Source: Rhizobium sp. L1K21
GTDB lineage: Bacteria > Pseudomonadota > Alphaproteobacteria > Rhizobiales > Rhizobiaceae
Assembly: GCF_024055895.1 (NCBI RefSeq)
Contig: NZ_JAMXLE010000003.1
Coordinates: 248,001 to 312,000 of the forward strand
Direction of reading: 5' to 3'
Length of the DNA: 64,000 nt
Positions within the stretch are counted from its first letter, which is position 1. Every line of letters starts with the position of its first letter. This document shows positions 35,172 through 47,106 of this stretch, piece after piece. The translations under genes and the position numbers were made by a program. The notes below the pieces were generated by a model. It was not told the DNA's origin and ran no database searches. It worked only from the letters and a program-made list of their open reading frames with translations.

Positions 35172-36210
35172 GACTCGCTCCCGAGGTGTTCGAAGCAAAA
35201 CCACCATTTTGCAAGCGAGCCCTTGCTGCAAAAGCCACTATTAGGCTCAGGCCGCCGAGCCCGACAAAGCTCAAGGTCGCCACCAGCACAGAGGACCCGT
35301 TTTCATGTCCGGGCAGCACGATCCAGAGCGTCTCCAGCCACTTTCCAATGAGGACACTGACGGCGAAACCGGCGAGCCAATAACGCCCGCGACGAAGCGG
35401 CGCAAAAAGCAGGAGAAAGGCCGGAATGAAGTGAAGCATAGCAATCACCCAGATCAGGATGTTCCACACGCCCTCCGCACGAATGAGGTACCAGGCAACC
35501 TCGTTGGGAAGATCGGTGGACCAGATGATGAAAAACTGCATGAAAGCGAAATAGATCCACAACAACAGCGCGCAGAGCAAAAGCCCGCCATGCAGGCCAT
35601 AGGCCGTGTCGGACAGAGGCCGGAACATGCGCAGTAAAATGAGCCCGCAAAGCGCGATCGTCGCCTGAATTGACAGGACATAAAGGCCGAAGCCGGAGGA
35701 GTGAAAATCGTGCGTCAGCGACATCAGCCAGTCGGAATAGACCACCATGCCGCCCACCGAGAGCAGTATCAGCCCCAGTACGGCAACGGGCGTTGACCAG
35801 TGTGGCCGCCACAACAACGCAATCGAAATGAGTGTTGCCGCAGCAAAGAAGCAAACCGTGCGCAGAACGAAAAAGGAGGTGGAGAAATAAATCCTTGCGC
35901 TTCGCCCACTCCCCTCCTGCGCCCACGGATAGATATCCACGGTCGAAAGAACCACCGGCAGGAACAAGATCAACGCCAGGGGAAAGAGAAACAGAAGCGG
36001 CTCGATTCCATCGGCATATTCATGGGTCCATCGCCCCGGAATGAGTTGCATCATCAGAATGAGGAGCAAGCCACCAATGGGAAAACTGCTCCAGAAAAAG
36101 ATGGCAGTAAGCCAGCCGTAAAGGCCGCCGGGCATCATGAAGGCTGCAAGGAGCGCAAGCAGGGTCAGCACGACGGCTGCAATGACAATACCGAGGTGAC
36201 GGCGTCTCAT
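35161..36210 (-). CDS. actF: Alternative complex III subunit ActF
   Basis: A 349-aa integral membrane protein with about 10 spans, related to ActC but shorter and without NrfD signature. Seen: HLGIVIAAVVLTLLALLAAF, FFWSSFPIGGLLLILMMQLI, GFGLYVLSIQATIALCGLIL and YFAFMQFFIIWSTDLPNEVA, the last being highly typical of ActF. It belongs to the quinol:cytochrome c oxidoreductase that replaces bc1. Starts within 4 bases of the ActE stop (overlap) and overlaps the 130-aa gene at the 3' end by 11 bases. Confidence 0.9.
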   Translation of the reverse strand: MRRRHLGIVIAAVVLTLLALLAAFMMPGGLYGWLTAIFFWSSFPIGGLLLILMMQLIPGRWTHEYADGIEPLLFLFPLALILFLPVVLSTVDIYPWAQEGSGRSARIYFSTSFFVLRTVCFFAAATLISIALLWRPHWSTPVAVLGLILLSVGGMVVYSDWLMSLTHDFHSSGFGLYVLSIQATIALCGLILLRMFRPLSDTAYGLHGGLLLCALLLWIYFAFMQFFIIWSTDLPNEVAWYLIRAEGVWNILIWVIAMLHFIPAFLLLFAPLRRGRYWLAGFAVSVLIGKWLETLWIVLPGHENGSSVLVATLSFVGLGGLSLIVAFAARARLQNGGFASNTSGASHGA

Positions 36211-36743
36211 GATCCCCCCTTTGCTAGTTTTTGCCGTTCTGCGGCTGTAAGCGCATCGAGGGTTGCGCTTTGGCTGCGCTGAAGGGCCAGAATATAGGCG
36301 GCAATCGCCCAGCGGTCGGCAGGCGCAACGCGATCCGCATAGGAGTACATCACCCCATGGCCGTCGGTGATGACGGAGACAAAGTAGGCCGGACCTGCAA
36401 GGCGAAGCCGGGCGCTGTGAAAACTAGGCGGCTTTGGAAAGCCGCGCGCCGGCACTGTTCCATTGCCGTAGCCGGAAGCGTCGTGGCATGGCCTGCAGTA
36501 AATCTCGAAACGCTCCCTGCCCCGTTCGAGCAGGGCAGACGTCATCGGCGGGCGGTTCAGCAACGCTTCCGCATCAGCCCGCGCGTTTCTGGAGACGGTG
36601 CCGGGCGGAGCCGATTGCAGTGATTTTCCGTCTCTGAAGAGCGGGCTCTCTTCATAGGAATCGTAGCGTGGCTGTTGGTTCATTTCATCACAGGCCGACA
36701 ATGCCAGTAGCGCGAAAAGCATGGTGAGGTAGCGGCGCATCAT
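36207..36743 (-). CDS. actE: Alternative complex III subunit ActE, monohaem cytochrome c lipoprotein
   Basis: A 178-aa exported cytochrome. A lipoprotein signal is seen (MMRRYLTMLFALLALSACDE) with the lipobox LSAC. The single haem site is FEIYCRPCHDASGYGNGTVP (about residues 80-98); the methionine ligand may be in GHGVMYSYADRVAP. ActE passes electrons out of ACIII toward the oxidase. The start overlaps the ActD stop by 4 bases. Confidence 0.92.
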   Translation of the reverse strand: MMRRYLTMLFALLALSACDEMNQQPRYDSYEESPLFRDGKSLQSAPPGTVSRNARADAEALLNRPPMTSALLERGRERFEIYCRPCHDASGYGNGTVPARGFPKPPSFHSARLRLAGPAYFVSVITDGHGVMYSYADRVAPADRWAIAAYILALQRSQSATLDALTAAERQKLAKGGS

Positions 36744-37321
36744 TCCGGCTCCTCCGCGTGCTGCACGGCTTCAGCCCGCAAGGGCTGCAAACTTTCCAGA
36801 AATTGGAGCGTCTGTTCCGGGTGAAACTTCTCATCATTTGCAAAGATGATCAGGAAGAACTTTTCCGAACTGGCAAGCTGGAAATCCTCCACATCGAAAA
36901 CCGGATGGTGAAGCCGCGGGAGATGATTGAGCACCAGCATGCCGATGATTGAAAAGAGGACGGCGAAAAGCACCAACAGTTCGAACGTGATCAACATGAA
37001 AGCCGGGAACGCAATCAGCGGTCGCCCGCCAATATTGAGCGGATAATCGAGATTGGTGTAAATCTGCAGCCCCAAGCCGATAGCCGCGCCAAAGATTCCA
37101 CCAAAGAGGGTGAGCCAGGGTACACGCATGTCACTATGGCCGAGGGCTTCAGCCAAACCGCTGATCGGGAAGGGCGAATAGGCGTCCATGGACACATAGC
37201 CCTCCTTGCGGGTGGTTTCAGCCGCCTCGACAAGCCGGGATGGCCGGTCAAACTCGGCTATGAAGCCGAACATGGCCTCCTTGTTAGGTGCCGGTTCGCG
37301 TTCGCGAGAAGCTTCAGCCAC
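36740..37321 (-). CDS. actD: Alternative complex III subunit ActD (DUF3341)
   Basis: A 193-aa membrane protein of the DUF3341 family: an N-terminal soluble part (MFGFIAEFDRPSRLVEAAET ... DAYSPFPISGLAEALG) and two transmembrane helices (WLTLFGGIFGAAIGLGLQIY; LITFELLVLFAVLFSIIGML). The GTG at 37321 is chosen because a perfect AGGAGG lies 6 bases before it; it overlaps the ActC stop by 8 bases. The first in-frame start at 37354 is deep inside ActC. Confidence 0.92.
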   Translation of the reverse strand: MAEASREREPAPNKEAMFGFIAEFDRPSRLVEAAETTRKEGYVSMDAYSPFPISGLAEALGHSDMRVPWLTLFGGIFGAAIGLGLQIYTNLDYPLNIGGRPLIAFPAFMLITFELLVLFAVLFSIIGMLVLNHLPRLHHPVFDVEDFQLASSEKFFLIIFANDEKFHPEQTLQFLESLQPLRAEAVQHAEEPE

Positions 37322-38652
37322 GTGCAGCCTCCTTTTCCTTCGACAGAACCTCATTGACCTCGAATGCGGAGATCATTGGCAGGAAGCGGACGAAGAGCAG
37401 AAAAGGCACCAGGAAAACGCCGATCATGCCGGCATAGAGCGACCATTCCCAGAAGCTGGCGTGATATTCACCCCAGGAGGAAACGAGATAGTCGCGGTAA
37501 AGGGAGCTTACGAGCAGCATGTAACGCTCGAACCACATGCCGACGACGACCGACAGGCTGATGAGAAAAAGAAGAATGGGATTGCGGCGAATGGCGGCGA
37601 ACCAAAGCAGTTGGAGCGGCACAAAATTGGCAATCACCGCACCCCAGTAGCTCCAGGCATAGGCACCCGAAAACCGGTCCATCATGGTTGCCATTTCCTG
37701 CTGCTCGCCGGAGTAAAAGACGTCATAGACCTCTGCAACATAGCCATATGCCGTCATGAAGCCGGTCGCCAGCAGGAATTTGGCCAGCAGGTCCAGATGG
37801 CGTTCCGTGACCAAATCCTTGAGACCGAAAGCATGCCGCAAAGGCACGGCAAGCATTGCAACCACCGCAAAGCCTGAAAAAGCGGCCCCCAGCACAAAAT
37901 AGGGTGGAAAAACCGTGGAGGCCCAACCCGGAATGGGTCCGGCGGCAAAGAGAAGCGAGATTTCCGAATGAACGGAAACGACGAGTGGCACGGCAATTGC
38001 AGCTACCAGCCGGTAACTCTGACGCCAACGCGCCCAATGGTGCGCAGACCCGCGCCAACCCAGGGCAAAAAGCCCGTAAAAGACCTGATACCGACGCTTT
38101 TTTGCCCGGTCGCGGACGGCGGCCAGATCCGGCACAATGCCGATGTACCAAAAGAGCACTGAGACGGTCAGATAGGTCAAAACGGCAAAGAAGTCCCATG
38201 TGAGCGGGCTCTTGAATTGCGGCCATATCGCCATTGAATTCGGATAGGGGGCCATCCAGTAAAAGAGCCACGGCCTGCCCAGATGCAGGATGGGATAAAG
38301 GCCGGCGCAGATGACGGCAAACAGCGTCATCGCTTCGGCAAAGCGGTTCAGCGAATTGCGCCAATGTGCATTCACGAGAAGCAGGAGCGCCGATATCAGA
38401 GTACCGGCATGGCCGATGCCCAAGAACCAGACATAGTTGGAAATCGCCAGCCCCCAATTGACGGGGATATTATTACCCCAGACCCCGACGCCGTAGCGGA
38501 AGAGAACACCTGCCGAGATGAAAAAGAGCAGGAGAAGGCAAAGGGAAAAACCAAAGCAGATCCACCAGGCCCGCACATTCGGAAACGCGACCGGAATGCC
38601 GGTGATTTCGCCCGAAATGCCGCTATACGTTCGATCGGTGCTTGGGGTGGCT

Positions 38653-38660
<8 letters not shown>
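37314..38660 (-). CDS. actC: Alternative complex III subunit ActC (NrfD/PsrC family)
   Basis: A 448-aa integral membrane protein with about ten spans, the quinol-interacting subunit. Key regions: WWICFGFSLCLLLLFFISAG, AISNYVWFLGIGHAGTLISA (conserved histidine), WRNSLNRFAEAMTLFAVICA, and VHSEISLLFAAGPIPGWAST. Its start overlaps the ActB stop by 8 bases. ATG at 38660 follows GGAGGAGG. Confidence 0.95.
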
Positions 38661-41595
<2,935 letters not shown>

Positions 41596-41610
41596 GGTGC
41601 TTCCTCTCCG

Positions 41611-42276
41611 TTAGCGGTGGCAAATGCTGCAGTCATCCAGCTTCGAAGGCTGAATGCCGTAGGCCTTGACCATCAACCTGCCGTAGTCTTCGTGCTCGCT
41701 TGAATTCTGTTTCCAGCTGCTCCAGTCCATGCGTGTCACTTGATCCGGCGGGCGCAAATTGGGTGCGGGATCGCGATGGCAATCGAGACAGAACTGCATC
41801 TGAAAGGCCTTGGCCCGTTTCATCAGTGGCATCTTGTCCACCCGCCCGTGACATTCCACGCAGGCAACACCCCGCTGGATATGGATAGAGTGGTTGAAAT
41901 AGACATAGTCCGGCACCCGTGCGACCCGCTGCCATTCCAACGGGTTGCCTTCGGCGAGACTCTGGCGCACCGGTGCCAGCATTGGCGCGCTTGTCCATAG
42001 TTGCGAGTGGCAGGTCATGCAGATATGCGTCGGCGGCAGACCGGCGCTTGCGTCTTCCTCCACTGACGTATGGCAGTAGCGGCAATCGATACCCAGCCCG
42101 CCGACATGGTGTTCATGGCTGAAAGGCACCGGCTGATGGCGCACCCAATCCCTGAGCGTGGCATAGGCGGAATCCTGATATTTGAGGAAGGCCAGCGCAG
42201 CGATCAGCATGAGCGCCAGAAGGGCAAGAACCGCACGAAGACGCGTGTCTGCCGAGGCCGTAAATATCTGAGGCAC
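41611..42276 (-). CDS. actA: Alternative complex III subunit ActA, pentahaem cytochrome c
   Basis: A 221-aa periplasmic cytochrome with an N-terminal membrane anchor (RLRAVLALLALMLIAALAFL). Five CxxCH haem sites are seen in order: CRYCH, CMTCH, CVECH, CLDCH and CSICH. The GTG at 42276 (VPQIFTASADTR) has GGGGAGGG just before it and is preferred; the open frame to 42480 would begin upstream of the promoter. First gene of the operon. A stress-type promoter element is about 100 bases upstream of the GTG. Confidence 0.93.
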   Translation of the reverse strand: MPQIFTASADTRLRAVLALLALMLIAALAFLKYQDSAYATLRDWVRHQPVPFSHEHHVGGLGIDCRYCHTSVEEDASAGLPPTHICMTCHSQLWTSAPMLAPVRQSLAEGNPLEWQRVARVPDYVYFNHSIHIQRGVACVECHGRVDKMPLMKRAKAFQMQFCLDCHRDPAPNLRPPDQVTRMDWSSWKQNSSEHEDYGRLMVKAYGIQPSKLDDCSICHR

Positions 42277-42376
42277 ATCCCTCCCCTTTGCCCGAAAGTG
42301 CTCTTTCTCGTGTGGGTGTGAACTAAAACGCACACGCGCAAAGGCACCCCCTGCGCACACCCGAAATTCGGCTTCC

Positions 42377-42401
42377 AACAAGCGTGCTTCAGAATTGTTC
42401 C
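42377..42401 (-). promoter_or_regulatory. EcfG/RpoE2-type promoter for the ACIII-caa3 operon
   Basis: Minus strand GGAAC (42401-42397), 17 bases, GTT (42379-42377), followed by a leader of about 95 bases to the actA GTG at 42276. It is back to back with the element at 42435-42459. Confidence 0.7.
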
Positions 42402-42434
42402 AGCATTTTTGTGAAAGCCGCACCTGCGCGGGTT

Positions 42435-42459
42435 GGAACATTGGGAGGGAAACAGGGTT
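42435..42459 (+). promoter_or_regulatory. EcfG/RpoE2-type promoter for the DUF4396 gene
   Basis: GGAAC (42435-42439), 17 bases, GTT (42457-42459). It makes the upstream ATG at 42384 unusable from this promoter and so supports the TTG start at 42495. Confidence 0.75.
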
Positions 42460-42494
42460 CGTCAGAAAACAGGACAACAAACGGAGAATGGAAA

Positions 42495-43226
42495 TTGCCT
42501 GATTGGCTTCACGCGCTCGCCCTTCTTTCGCTGGTGGTTGCAGCTATCTGCGCCCTCGTCGTCATCATGGATGAATTCAGACATCCGCAGCATATGTGGA
42601 TCATGAATGTGGTCTGGCCGCTGGTTACGCTCTTTGGCTCGCTCTACGCACTTTGGGCCTATTTCCGTTATGGCAAGCTGGCCACCAAAGAGGCGTTCAT
42701 GCAGGCCAAAGAGGCTAACCAAACACCCCCCAGCAAAGCGCAAACGCCCTTTGCGGTCATGGTAGGGAAGGGAGCGGCCCATTGCGGCAGCGGATGTGCG
42801 CTCGGCGATCTGATTGCAGAGTGGCTGGCTTTTCTTGTTCCGGCGATTGCCGTCTACCTCGGTTGGAAATCTATCTTTGCCGAGAAAATGTTCGCCGTTT
42901 GGATCCTCGACTATATTTTCGCTTTCGGCTTCGGTGTGATCTTTCAATATTTCACGATCAAACCCATGCGGTCCTTGTCCGTAGGCCAGGGCATTATTCA
43001 GGCCGTCAAGGCCGATTTCCTTTCACTCACCTCCTGGCAAATCGGCATGTACGGCTTCATGGCCTTCGCGCAGTTTTATCTTTTCCGCACGCTGATGGGC
43101 ATCAAGCTGGAAGTCGCCACGGCAGAATTCTGGTTCATGATGCAGATTGCCATGTGGGCCGGCTTTCTGACTGCCTACCCTGTCAACTGGTGGCTGATAT
43201 CGAAGGGAATCAAGGAAAAGATGTGA
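42495..43226 (+). CDS. DUF4396 membrane protein
   Basis: A 243-aa integral membrane protein of the DUF4396 family. Typical start WLHALALLSLVVAAICALVV then HPQHMWIMNVVWPLVTLFGS, followed by a loop, GKGAAHCGSGCALGDLIAEW and VWILDYIFAFGFGVIFQYFT. The HCGSGCALGD motif with cysteines and histidine is conserved in the family and suggests metal binding; copper has been proposed for relatives but is not shown. The TTG start at 42495 (GGAGAATGGAAATTG) is chosen because the promoter lies between the ATG of the longer frame (42384) and this point. Function unknown. Confidence 0.82.
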   Translation: MPDWLHALALLSLVVAAICALVVIMDEFRHPQHMWIMNVVWPLVTLFGSLYALWAYFRYGKLATKEAFMQAKEANQTPPSKAQTPFAVMVGKGAAHCGSGCALGDLIAEWLAFLVPAIAVYLGWKSIFAEKMFAVWILDYIFAFGFGVIFQYFTIKPMRSLSVGQGIIQAVKADFLSLTSWQIGMYGFMAFAQFYLFRTLMGIKLEVATAEFWFMMQIAMWAGFLTAYPVNWWLISKGIKEKM

Positions 43227-43256
43227 ACCGGCAGGCGCGCGAACCGCATCCAGGCG

Positions 43257-43281
43257 GGAACCAAACAGGCACTTTGCCGTT
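43257..43281 (+). promoter_or_regulatory. EcfG/RpoE2-type promoter for the MscS-like gene
   Basis: GGAAC (43257-43261), 17 bases, GTT (43279-43281), only 12 bases before the ATG at 43294, so the mRNA would have almost no leader. Confidence 0.75.
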
Positions 43282-43293
43282 CGACATGATAAT

Positions 43294-44430
43294 ATGACGA
43301 ATATCGGCGACTTCATTCTCAGCGAATTGCGCGGCCTGCCAGACTGGATCGTCACGCTCATTCTCTTCGTTGGCGCACTGCTCGTGAGCCTTGGGCTTTT
43401 CAAGCTGCTTTATCGTTTTCTTGAAAAGATGACGTCCTCGCGACAGACCGTTGCCGCGCGGATTGTCAGACGCGGCCGGCGACCGCTCCGTCTGGCGGTT
43501 ATCGCCATTTCGCTGACATTGGCCTCTGCGATTGCACCACTGACCAATGCCCAGGCCGCCATCGTCCGGCATATCCTGATTATTGTGACGATAGCCATCA
43601 TCGGATGGATTTGCCATATCGCGCTGGAATTGTGGATGTATGTCTATCTCCGCAACTACAAGCTGGATGCGGAAGATAATCTCTATGCCCGCAAGCACGT
43701 TACCCAGACGCGTATTCTTCAGCGGGTCGCCAACTTCCTCATTATCATGATTTCGATTGCGTGGGCGCTCATGACCTTCGAGCCCGTTCGCTAATATGGC
43801 GTGAGCCTCTTGGCTTCGGCAGGTGCAGCGGGTCTGGTCGCCGGCCTTGCACTTCAGCCGGTCTTGAAGAACCTGTTTGCCGGCGTGCAGCTTGCCATAA
43901 CCCAGCCAATACGCATCGATGATGCTCTGCTGGTTGAGGGAGAATGGGGTCGCGTGGAAGAGATCACCTCGACCTATGTCGTCATCAAGATATGGGACTG
44001 GAGGCGGCTTATTCTGCCGCTCAGCTATTTCATTGAAAACCCGTTCCAGAACTGGACGCGCGAAACGGCTTCGCTGATCGGTTCGGTTTACATCTACACG
44101 GATTTCACCGTGCCGGTTCAGGTCGTGCGCGAAAAGGCCGAAGACATTGCGGCAGCCTCCCCGCTCTGGGACCGCGACGTAATCAACGTGGCTGTCACCG
44201 ATTTCCGGGAACGGGTCATGGAAATCCGCGTTCTCGTTTCCGCGCGCAATTCCGGCGACGCCTTCACATTGCGCTGTGACATACGCGAACACCTTATCCA
44301 CTTCCTGCAGGAAAACTACCCTCAGGCGCTGCCGCGCACCCGCGCAGAACTTGATGGATCCCTGGAAACCGCAAAGGACGATATGCCTCCCAACACCGCA
44401 TTCGAAACCCCGAAGGGCAACCACCGGTGA
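43294..44430 (+). pseudogene. MscS-like mechanosensitive channel interrupted by an in-frame stop
   Basis: One continuous frame of 378 codons encodes an MscS-family membrane channel, but codon 167 is TAA (43792-43794). The part before has three or four transmembrane helices (WIVTLILFVGALLVSLGLFK; HILIIVTIAIIGWICHIALE; NFLIIMISIAWALMTFEPVR). The part after begins in TM3, the pore helix (VSLLASAGAAGLVAGLALQP), and continues into the cytoplasmic beta domain (GRVEEITSTYVVIKIWDWRR). Relatives usually read VRQxGVSLLASAG here, so CAA to TAA is the simplest explanation. The downstream half has a GTG (43801) but no ribosome site. It may be a real inactivation, a suppressed stop or a sequencing error. 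Confidence 0.85.
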
Positions 44431-44436
44431 GTGGCA

Positions 44437-45057
44437 TCACCTCAGGTGCTTCAGCAGAAACTGCTCCACCTCACGCTGCCGGGCACCGGAGCGGATCTGG
44501 CTTGCGGAATATTGCCGCGAGGAAATCTCGTTTGCACGTGCGTCCACAAGAAACCGCCGCTCCGCACCGATGAGACGGTCCTCGGCGGTATAGGTAGCAA
44601 CGGGCGTTATGAGGATCGACTTGATATCCTCGATACCATTTTCCAGGTCCTGCGCCTGTGGGCTGCCCAATCCCCGTTCAATCACCGAGCGGAAAGACCC
44701 GATATCCAGCATCTCTCCACTTGCCAGCGGTCCTTGATAGCGGGTGCGCTGACGCCCATGCCGGTCGCGGACGATATCGCTGAGAACGTGCCTGAATATG
44801 GATTCACCGAAGTCCAGTTCCACGAGTATGGATTCAAGATAAATCGTCTCGGCGCTCATATTGGTGATAATGCAATGCGATTCCACGGCACTGCTTGATC
44901 TGTTGACCAGTATCTTCGGTCGGAACCGATAGCGGTAGTTGGTCAGGATCAACTGGAAATAAAGCGCCCAGACCAGAAGCATGAGCCAATTGCCCATAGC
45001 ACTGAGCGCACCACTGTTTTCGTTCATCCAGCGCCAGATGTCGCCGAAAATTTCCAT
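44437..45057 (-). CDS. Hypothetical membrane-anchored protein (206 aa)
   Basis: Not recognised as a named family. One transmembrane helix near the N-terminus (GNWLMLLVWALYFQLILTNY) is followed by a soluble domain: RFRPKILVNRSSSAVESHCI, MSAETIYLESILVELDFGES, GIEDIKSILITPVATYTAED and a basic C-terminus. Similar proteins often carry an immunoglobulin-like or beta-rich domain after one helix, but this is a guess. ATG at 45057 is chosen because the promoter ends at 45135, upstream of the frame's first start at 45132. Convergent with the MscS-like gene, 6 bases apart. Confidence 0.7.
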   Translation of the reverse strand: MEIFGDIWRWMNENSGALSAMGNWLMLLVWALYFQLILTNYRYRFRPKILVNRSSSAVESHCIITNMSAETIYLESILVELDFGESIFRHVLSDIVRDRHGRQRTRYQGPLASGEMLDIGSFRSVIERGLGSPQAQDLENGIEDIKSILITPVATYTAEDRLIGAERRFLVDARANEISSRQYSASQIRSGARQREVEQFLLKHLR

Positions 45058-45134
45058 CACATAGTCTTTCTGTTTTTGCGGGTTTTGGAGGCTGCGCGCC
45101 GCGACTGAGCCAAACCTGAATGATGACCGCAAGA

Positions 45135-45159
45135 ACCACGCTTATTCGCGAATGTTCCG
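45135..45159 (-). promoter_or_regulatory. EcfG/RpoE2-type promoter for the 206-aa protein
   Basis: Minus strand GGAAC (45159-45155), 17 bases, GTT (45137-45135). The ATG at 45057 is about 70 bases downstream. It is divergent from the element at 45194-45218, 35 bases away. Confidence 0.75.
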
Positions 45160-45193
45160 TCCGGAATCGTACAGGCTAAAATTGCGGCTTCGG

Positions 45194-45218
45194 GGAACAT
45201 AAGGGTTCCAAAATGGTT
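45194..45218 (+). promoter_or_regulatory. EcfG/RpoE2-type promoter for the proline-rich protein and glgA
   Basis: GGAAC (45194-45198), 17 bases, GTT (45216-45218), 28 bases before the ATG of the 54-aa gene at 45247. Confidence 0.75.
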
Positions 45219-45246
45219 ATTCGGATAAACCCCTTGGAGCTAAGAT

Positions 45247-45411
45247 ATGCCCAGTCCACACGAACCTGACCTGCCGCAGAACGAGCCGCCGCCTCCGCCT
45301 GTTCCGGGGCCTGTTCCGCCGCCATACAAGGAGCCGCCTCCTGACCGTCTTCCGGACGAGGATCCCCTCCCCAATCCGGACGAAACCAACAATCCGCCGA
45401 TCCAAACATGA
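45247..45411 (+). CDS. 54-aa proline-rich protein
   Basis: A very short gene: MPSPHEPDLPQNEPPPPPVP, then GPVPPPYKEPPPDRLPDEDP and an ending rich in N, P and I. About 40% proline, acidic, no hydrophobic segment, probably extended or disordered. Similar small proline-rich proteins occur in rhizobial genomes but have no known role. The ATG at 45247 follows GGAG and comes 28 bases after a stress-type promoter, which supports it as a real first gene. The glgA start is 138 bases downstream. Confidence 0.65.
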   Translation: MPSPHEPDLPQNEPPPPPVPGPVPPPYKEPPPDRLPDEDPLPNPDETNNPPIQT

Positions 45412-45548
45412 ACGGCGAACATCAAGGTTTCGATTGGCCCCGCGTCAATAAGCGCGGCCGGCAGAGGTACACGGTCGTCCTGCGATCCGGACAAAAGCCG
45501 GGAACGGCAAATATTGACAACCAACAGGGAGCACAGGGCGTCAAGACG

Positions 45549-47048
45549 ATGAAGATCCTTTCAGTGACGTCCGAAATGTTTCCGCTCGTTAAAACCGGAG
45601 GGTTGGCAGATGTGACCGGATCTCTGCCCAAGGCGCTTTCTTCCCTCGGGGTTGAGATGGTGACACTGCTGCCGGGTTATCCCGGTGTCATCGACACCAT
45701 CGAAACAGCGATACCTCTTATCGAATTTGACGATCTGATGGGAGAAACGGGACGTGTTCTGCGGGCAGTACAAGATGGTCTGGTGATCCTGATCCTGGAT
45801 ATCCCAACGCTCTATCAGCGCGATGGCGGCATCTATCTTGATGACCTCGGTGTCGACCATGCAGACAATTGGAAGCGGTTTGCTGCACTCAGCCTCGCGG
45901 GCGCACGCATCGGCGCAGGCGCCATTCCTGACTGGGTTCCTGATCTGGTGCATGTCCACGACTGGCAGACGGCGCTAACGCCGGTCTATATGCGCCGTGT
46001 TCTTGGCGAAACAAAACCGGTTGTGCTGACCATTCACAATCTCGCTTTTCAGGGGCAGTTTTCCGCCGAAACCATAGATGGTATCGGCCTTCCGTCCGAT
46101 ATTTATGAGATTGACGGGCTGGAATACTACAGTGATATCAGTTTTCTCAAAGGCGGCCTCCAGTTTGCCGACGCGATCACTGCGGTGAGCCCCACTTACG
46201 CGCGCGAGATACTGACCCCCGAATTCGGAATGGGCATGGAAGGGGTTCTCACCTCCCGCCGCCAGGCACTGACAGGGATCGTGAACGGCATCGACGCCGC
46301 GATCTGGAATCCCGCGACGGATATTTATCTCAAGCAGACATATTCCGTGCGTTCCATTGAGCGGCGGCGTTTGAACCGGGCCGACCTTCTCCACCGCTTC
46401 GGGCTCGACCACAACAGTGGTTGTGTTTGCGCTGCCGTGAGCCGGCTGACCTGGCAGAAGGGAATGGATATTCTGGCCGAGTCGGTTGATGAAATGGTTG
46501 CCAATGGGGATAGCCTCATCATTGTCGGCAAGGGCGACAGGGCCATAGAAAATGCCTTTCGCGACGCTGCAAGCCGCCACCCCGGCAAAGTTGCTGTTCA
46601 CATTGGCTATGAGGAAGAACTTGCCCATCTCGTACTAGGAGGCGCAGATGTGCTCATACAGCCCTCGCGTTTCGAGCCATGCGGCCTCACACAGCTCTAT
46701 GCCCTGCGCTATGGGTGCATTCCCGTCGTTGCGCGAACTGGTGGTCTCTCCGAAACCATTGTCGATGCAAATGATGCGGGACTTGCAGCCGGTGCTGCAA
46801 CCGGCATCCAGTTTCATCCACCCAGCCGACAAAACGTTTTGCTTGCCCTGCAACATGCACGTGACCTCTACAAAAAGCCGTTGGTTTGGCGGAAACTGCA
46901 ACGGGAAGGGATGAAGTCCGATTTCTCGTGGATGCGCAGTGCACAGCAATATGCAGAGCTTTATGAAAGCTTGCTGAATGGTCCGGACATAGCCGCAAAG
47001 AATGTTCCAGACCCTGAACCGGCACCCAGGCTGCAATTGCTTTCCTGA
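45549..47048 (+). CDS. glgA: Glycogen synthase GlgA (ADP-glucose)
   Basis: A 499-aa GT5 glycosyltransferase adding glucose from ADP-glucose to the non-reducing end of glycogen. N-terminal KTGGLADVTGSLPKAL (the substrate lysine) is at residue 15; the catalytic second domain shows VSRLTWQKGMDIL, VGKGDRAIENAF and SRFEPCGLTQLYALRYGCIP followed by RTGGLSET. Length is normal. ATG at 45549 is chosen from the family N-terminus (MKILSVTSEMFPLVKTGG); the GGGAG at 45526-45530 is rather far upstream, so the initiation signal is weak. Co-transcribed with the proline-rich gene and the dehydrogenase. No glgC or glgB in the window. Confidence 0.95.
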   Translation: MKILSVTSEMFPLVKTGGLADVTGSLPKALSSLGVEMVTLLPGYPGVIDTIETAIPLIEFDDLMGETGRVLRAVQDGLVILILDIPTLYQRDGGIYLDDLGVDHADNWKRFAALSLAGARIGAGAIPDWVPDLVHVHDWQTALTPVYMRRVLGETKPVVLTIHNLAFQGQFSAETIDGIGLPSDIYEIDGLEYYSDISFLKGGLQFADAITAVSPTYAREILTPEFGMGMEGVLTSRRQALTGIVNGIDAAIWNPATDIYLKQTYSVRSIERRRLNRADLLHRFGLDHNSGCVCAAVSRLTWQKGMDILAESVDEMVANGDSLIIVGKGDRAIENAFRDAASRHPGKVAVHIGYEEELAHLVLGGADVLIQPSRFEPCGLTQLYALRYGCIPVVARTGGLSETIVDANDAGLAAGAATGIQFHPPSRQNVLLALQHARDLYKKPLVWRKLQREGMKSDFSWMRSAQQYAELYESLLNGPDIAAKNVPDPEPAPRLQLLS

Positions 47049-47106
47049 AAGGTTCTTCTGGAACTTCGAACCTCCCATGCAGTTAGGGCGGCAAACAGGA
47101 GCAGCA

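Noticed and set aside
43210-44424. Minus-strand open frame of 404 codons opposite the MscS-like gene
   Set aside because: Low-complexity antisense frame; the plus strand shows clear MscS helices and pore motif.
43801-44430. Second half of the MscS-like gene as a separate gene starting at GTG
   Set aside because: No ribosome site, starts in the pore helix, and the frame is continuous with the upstream part; better explained as one gene with an internal stop.
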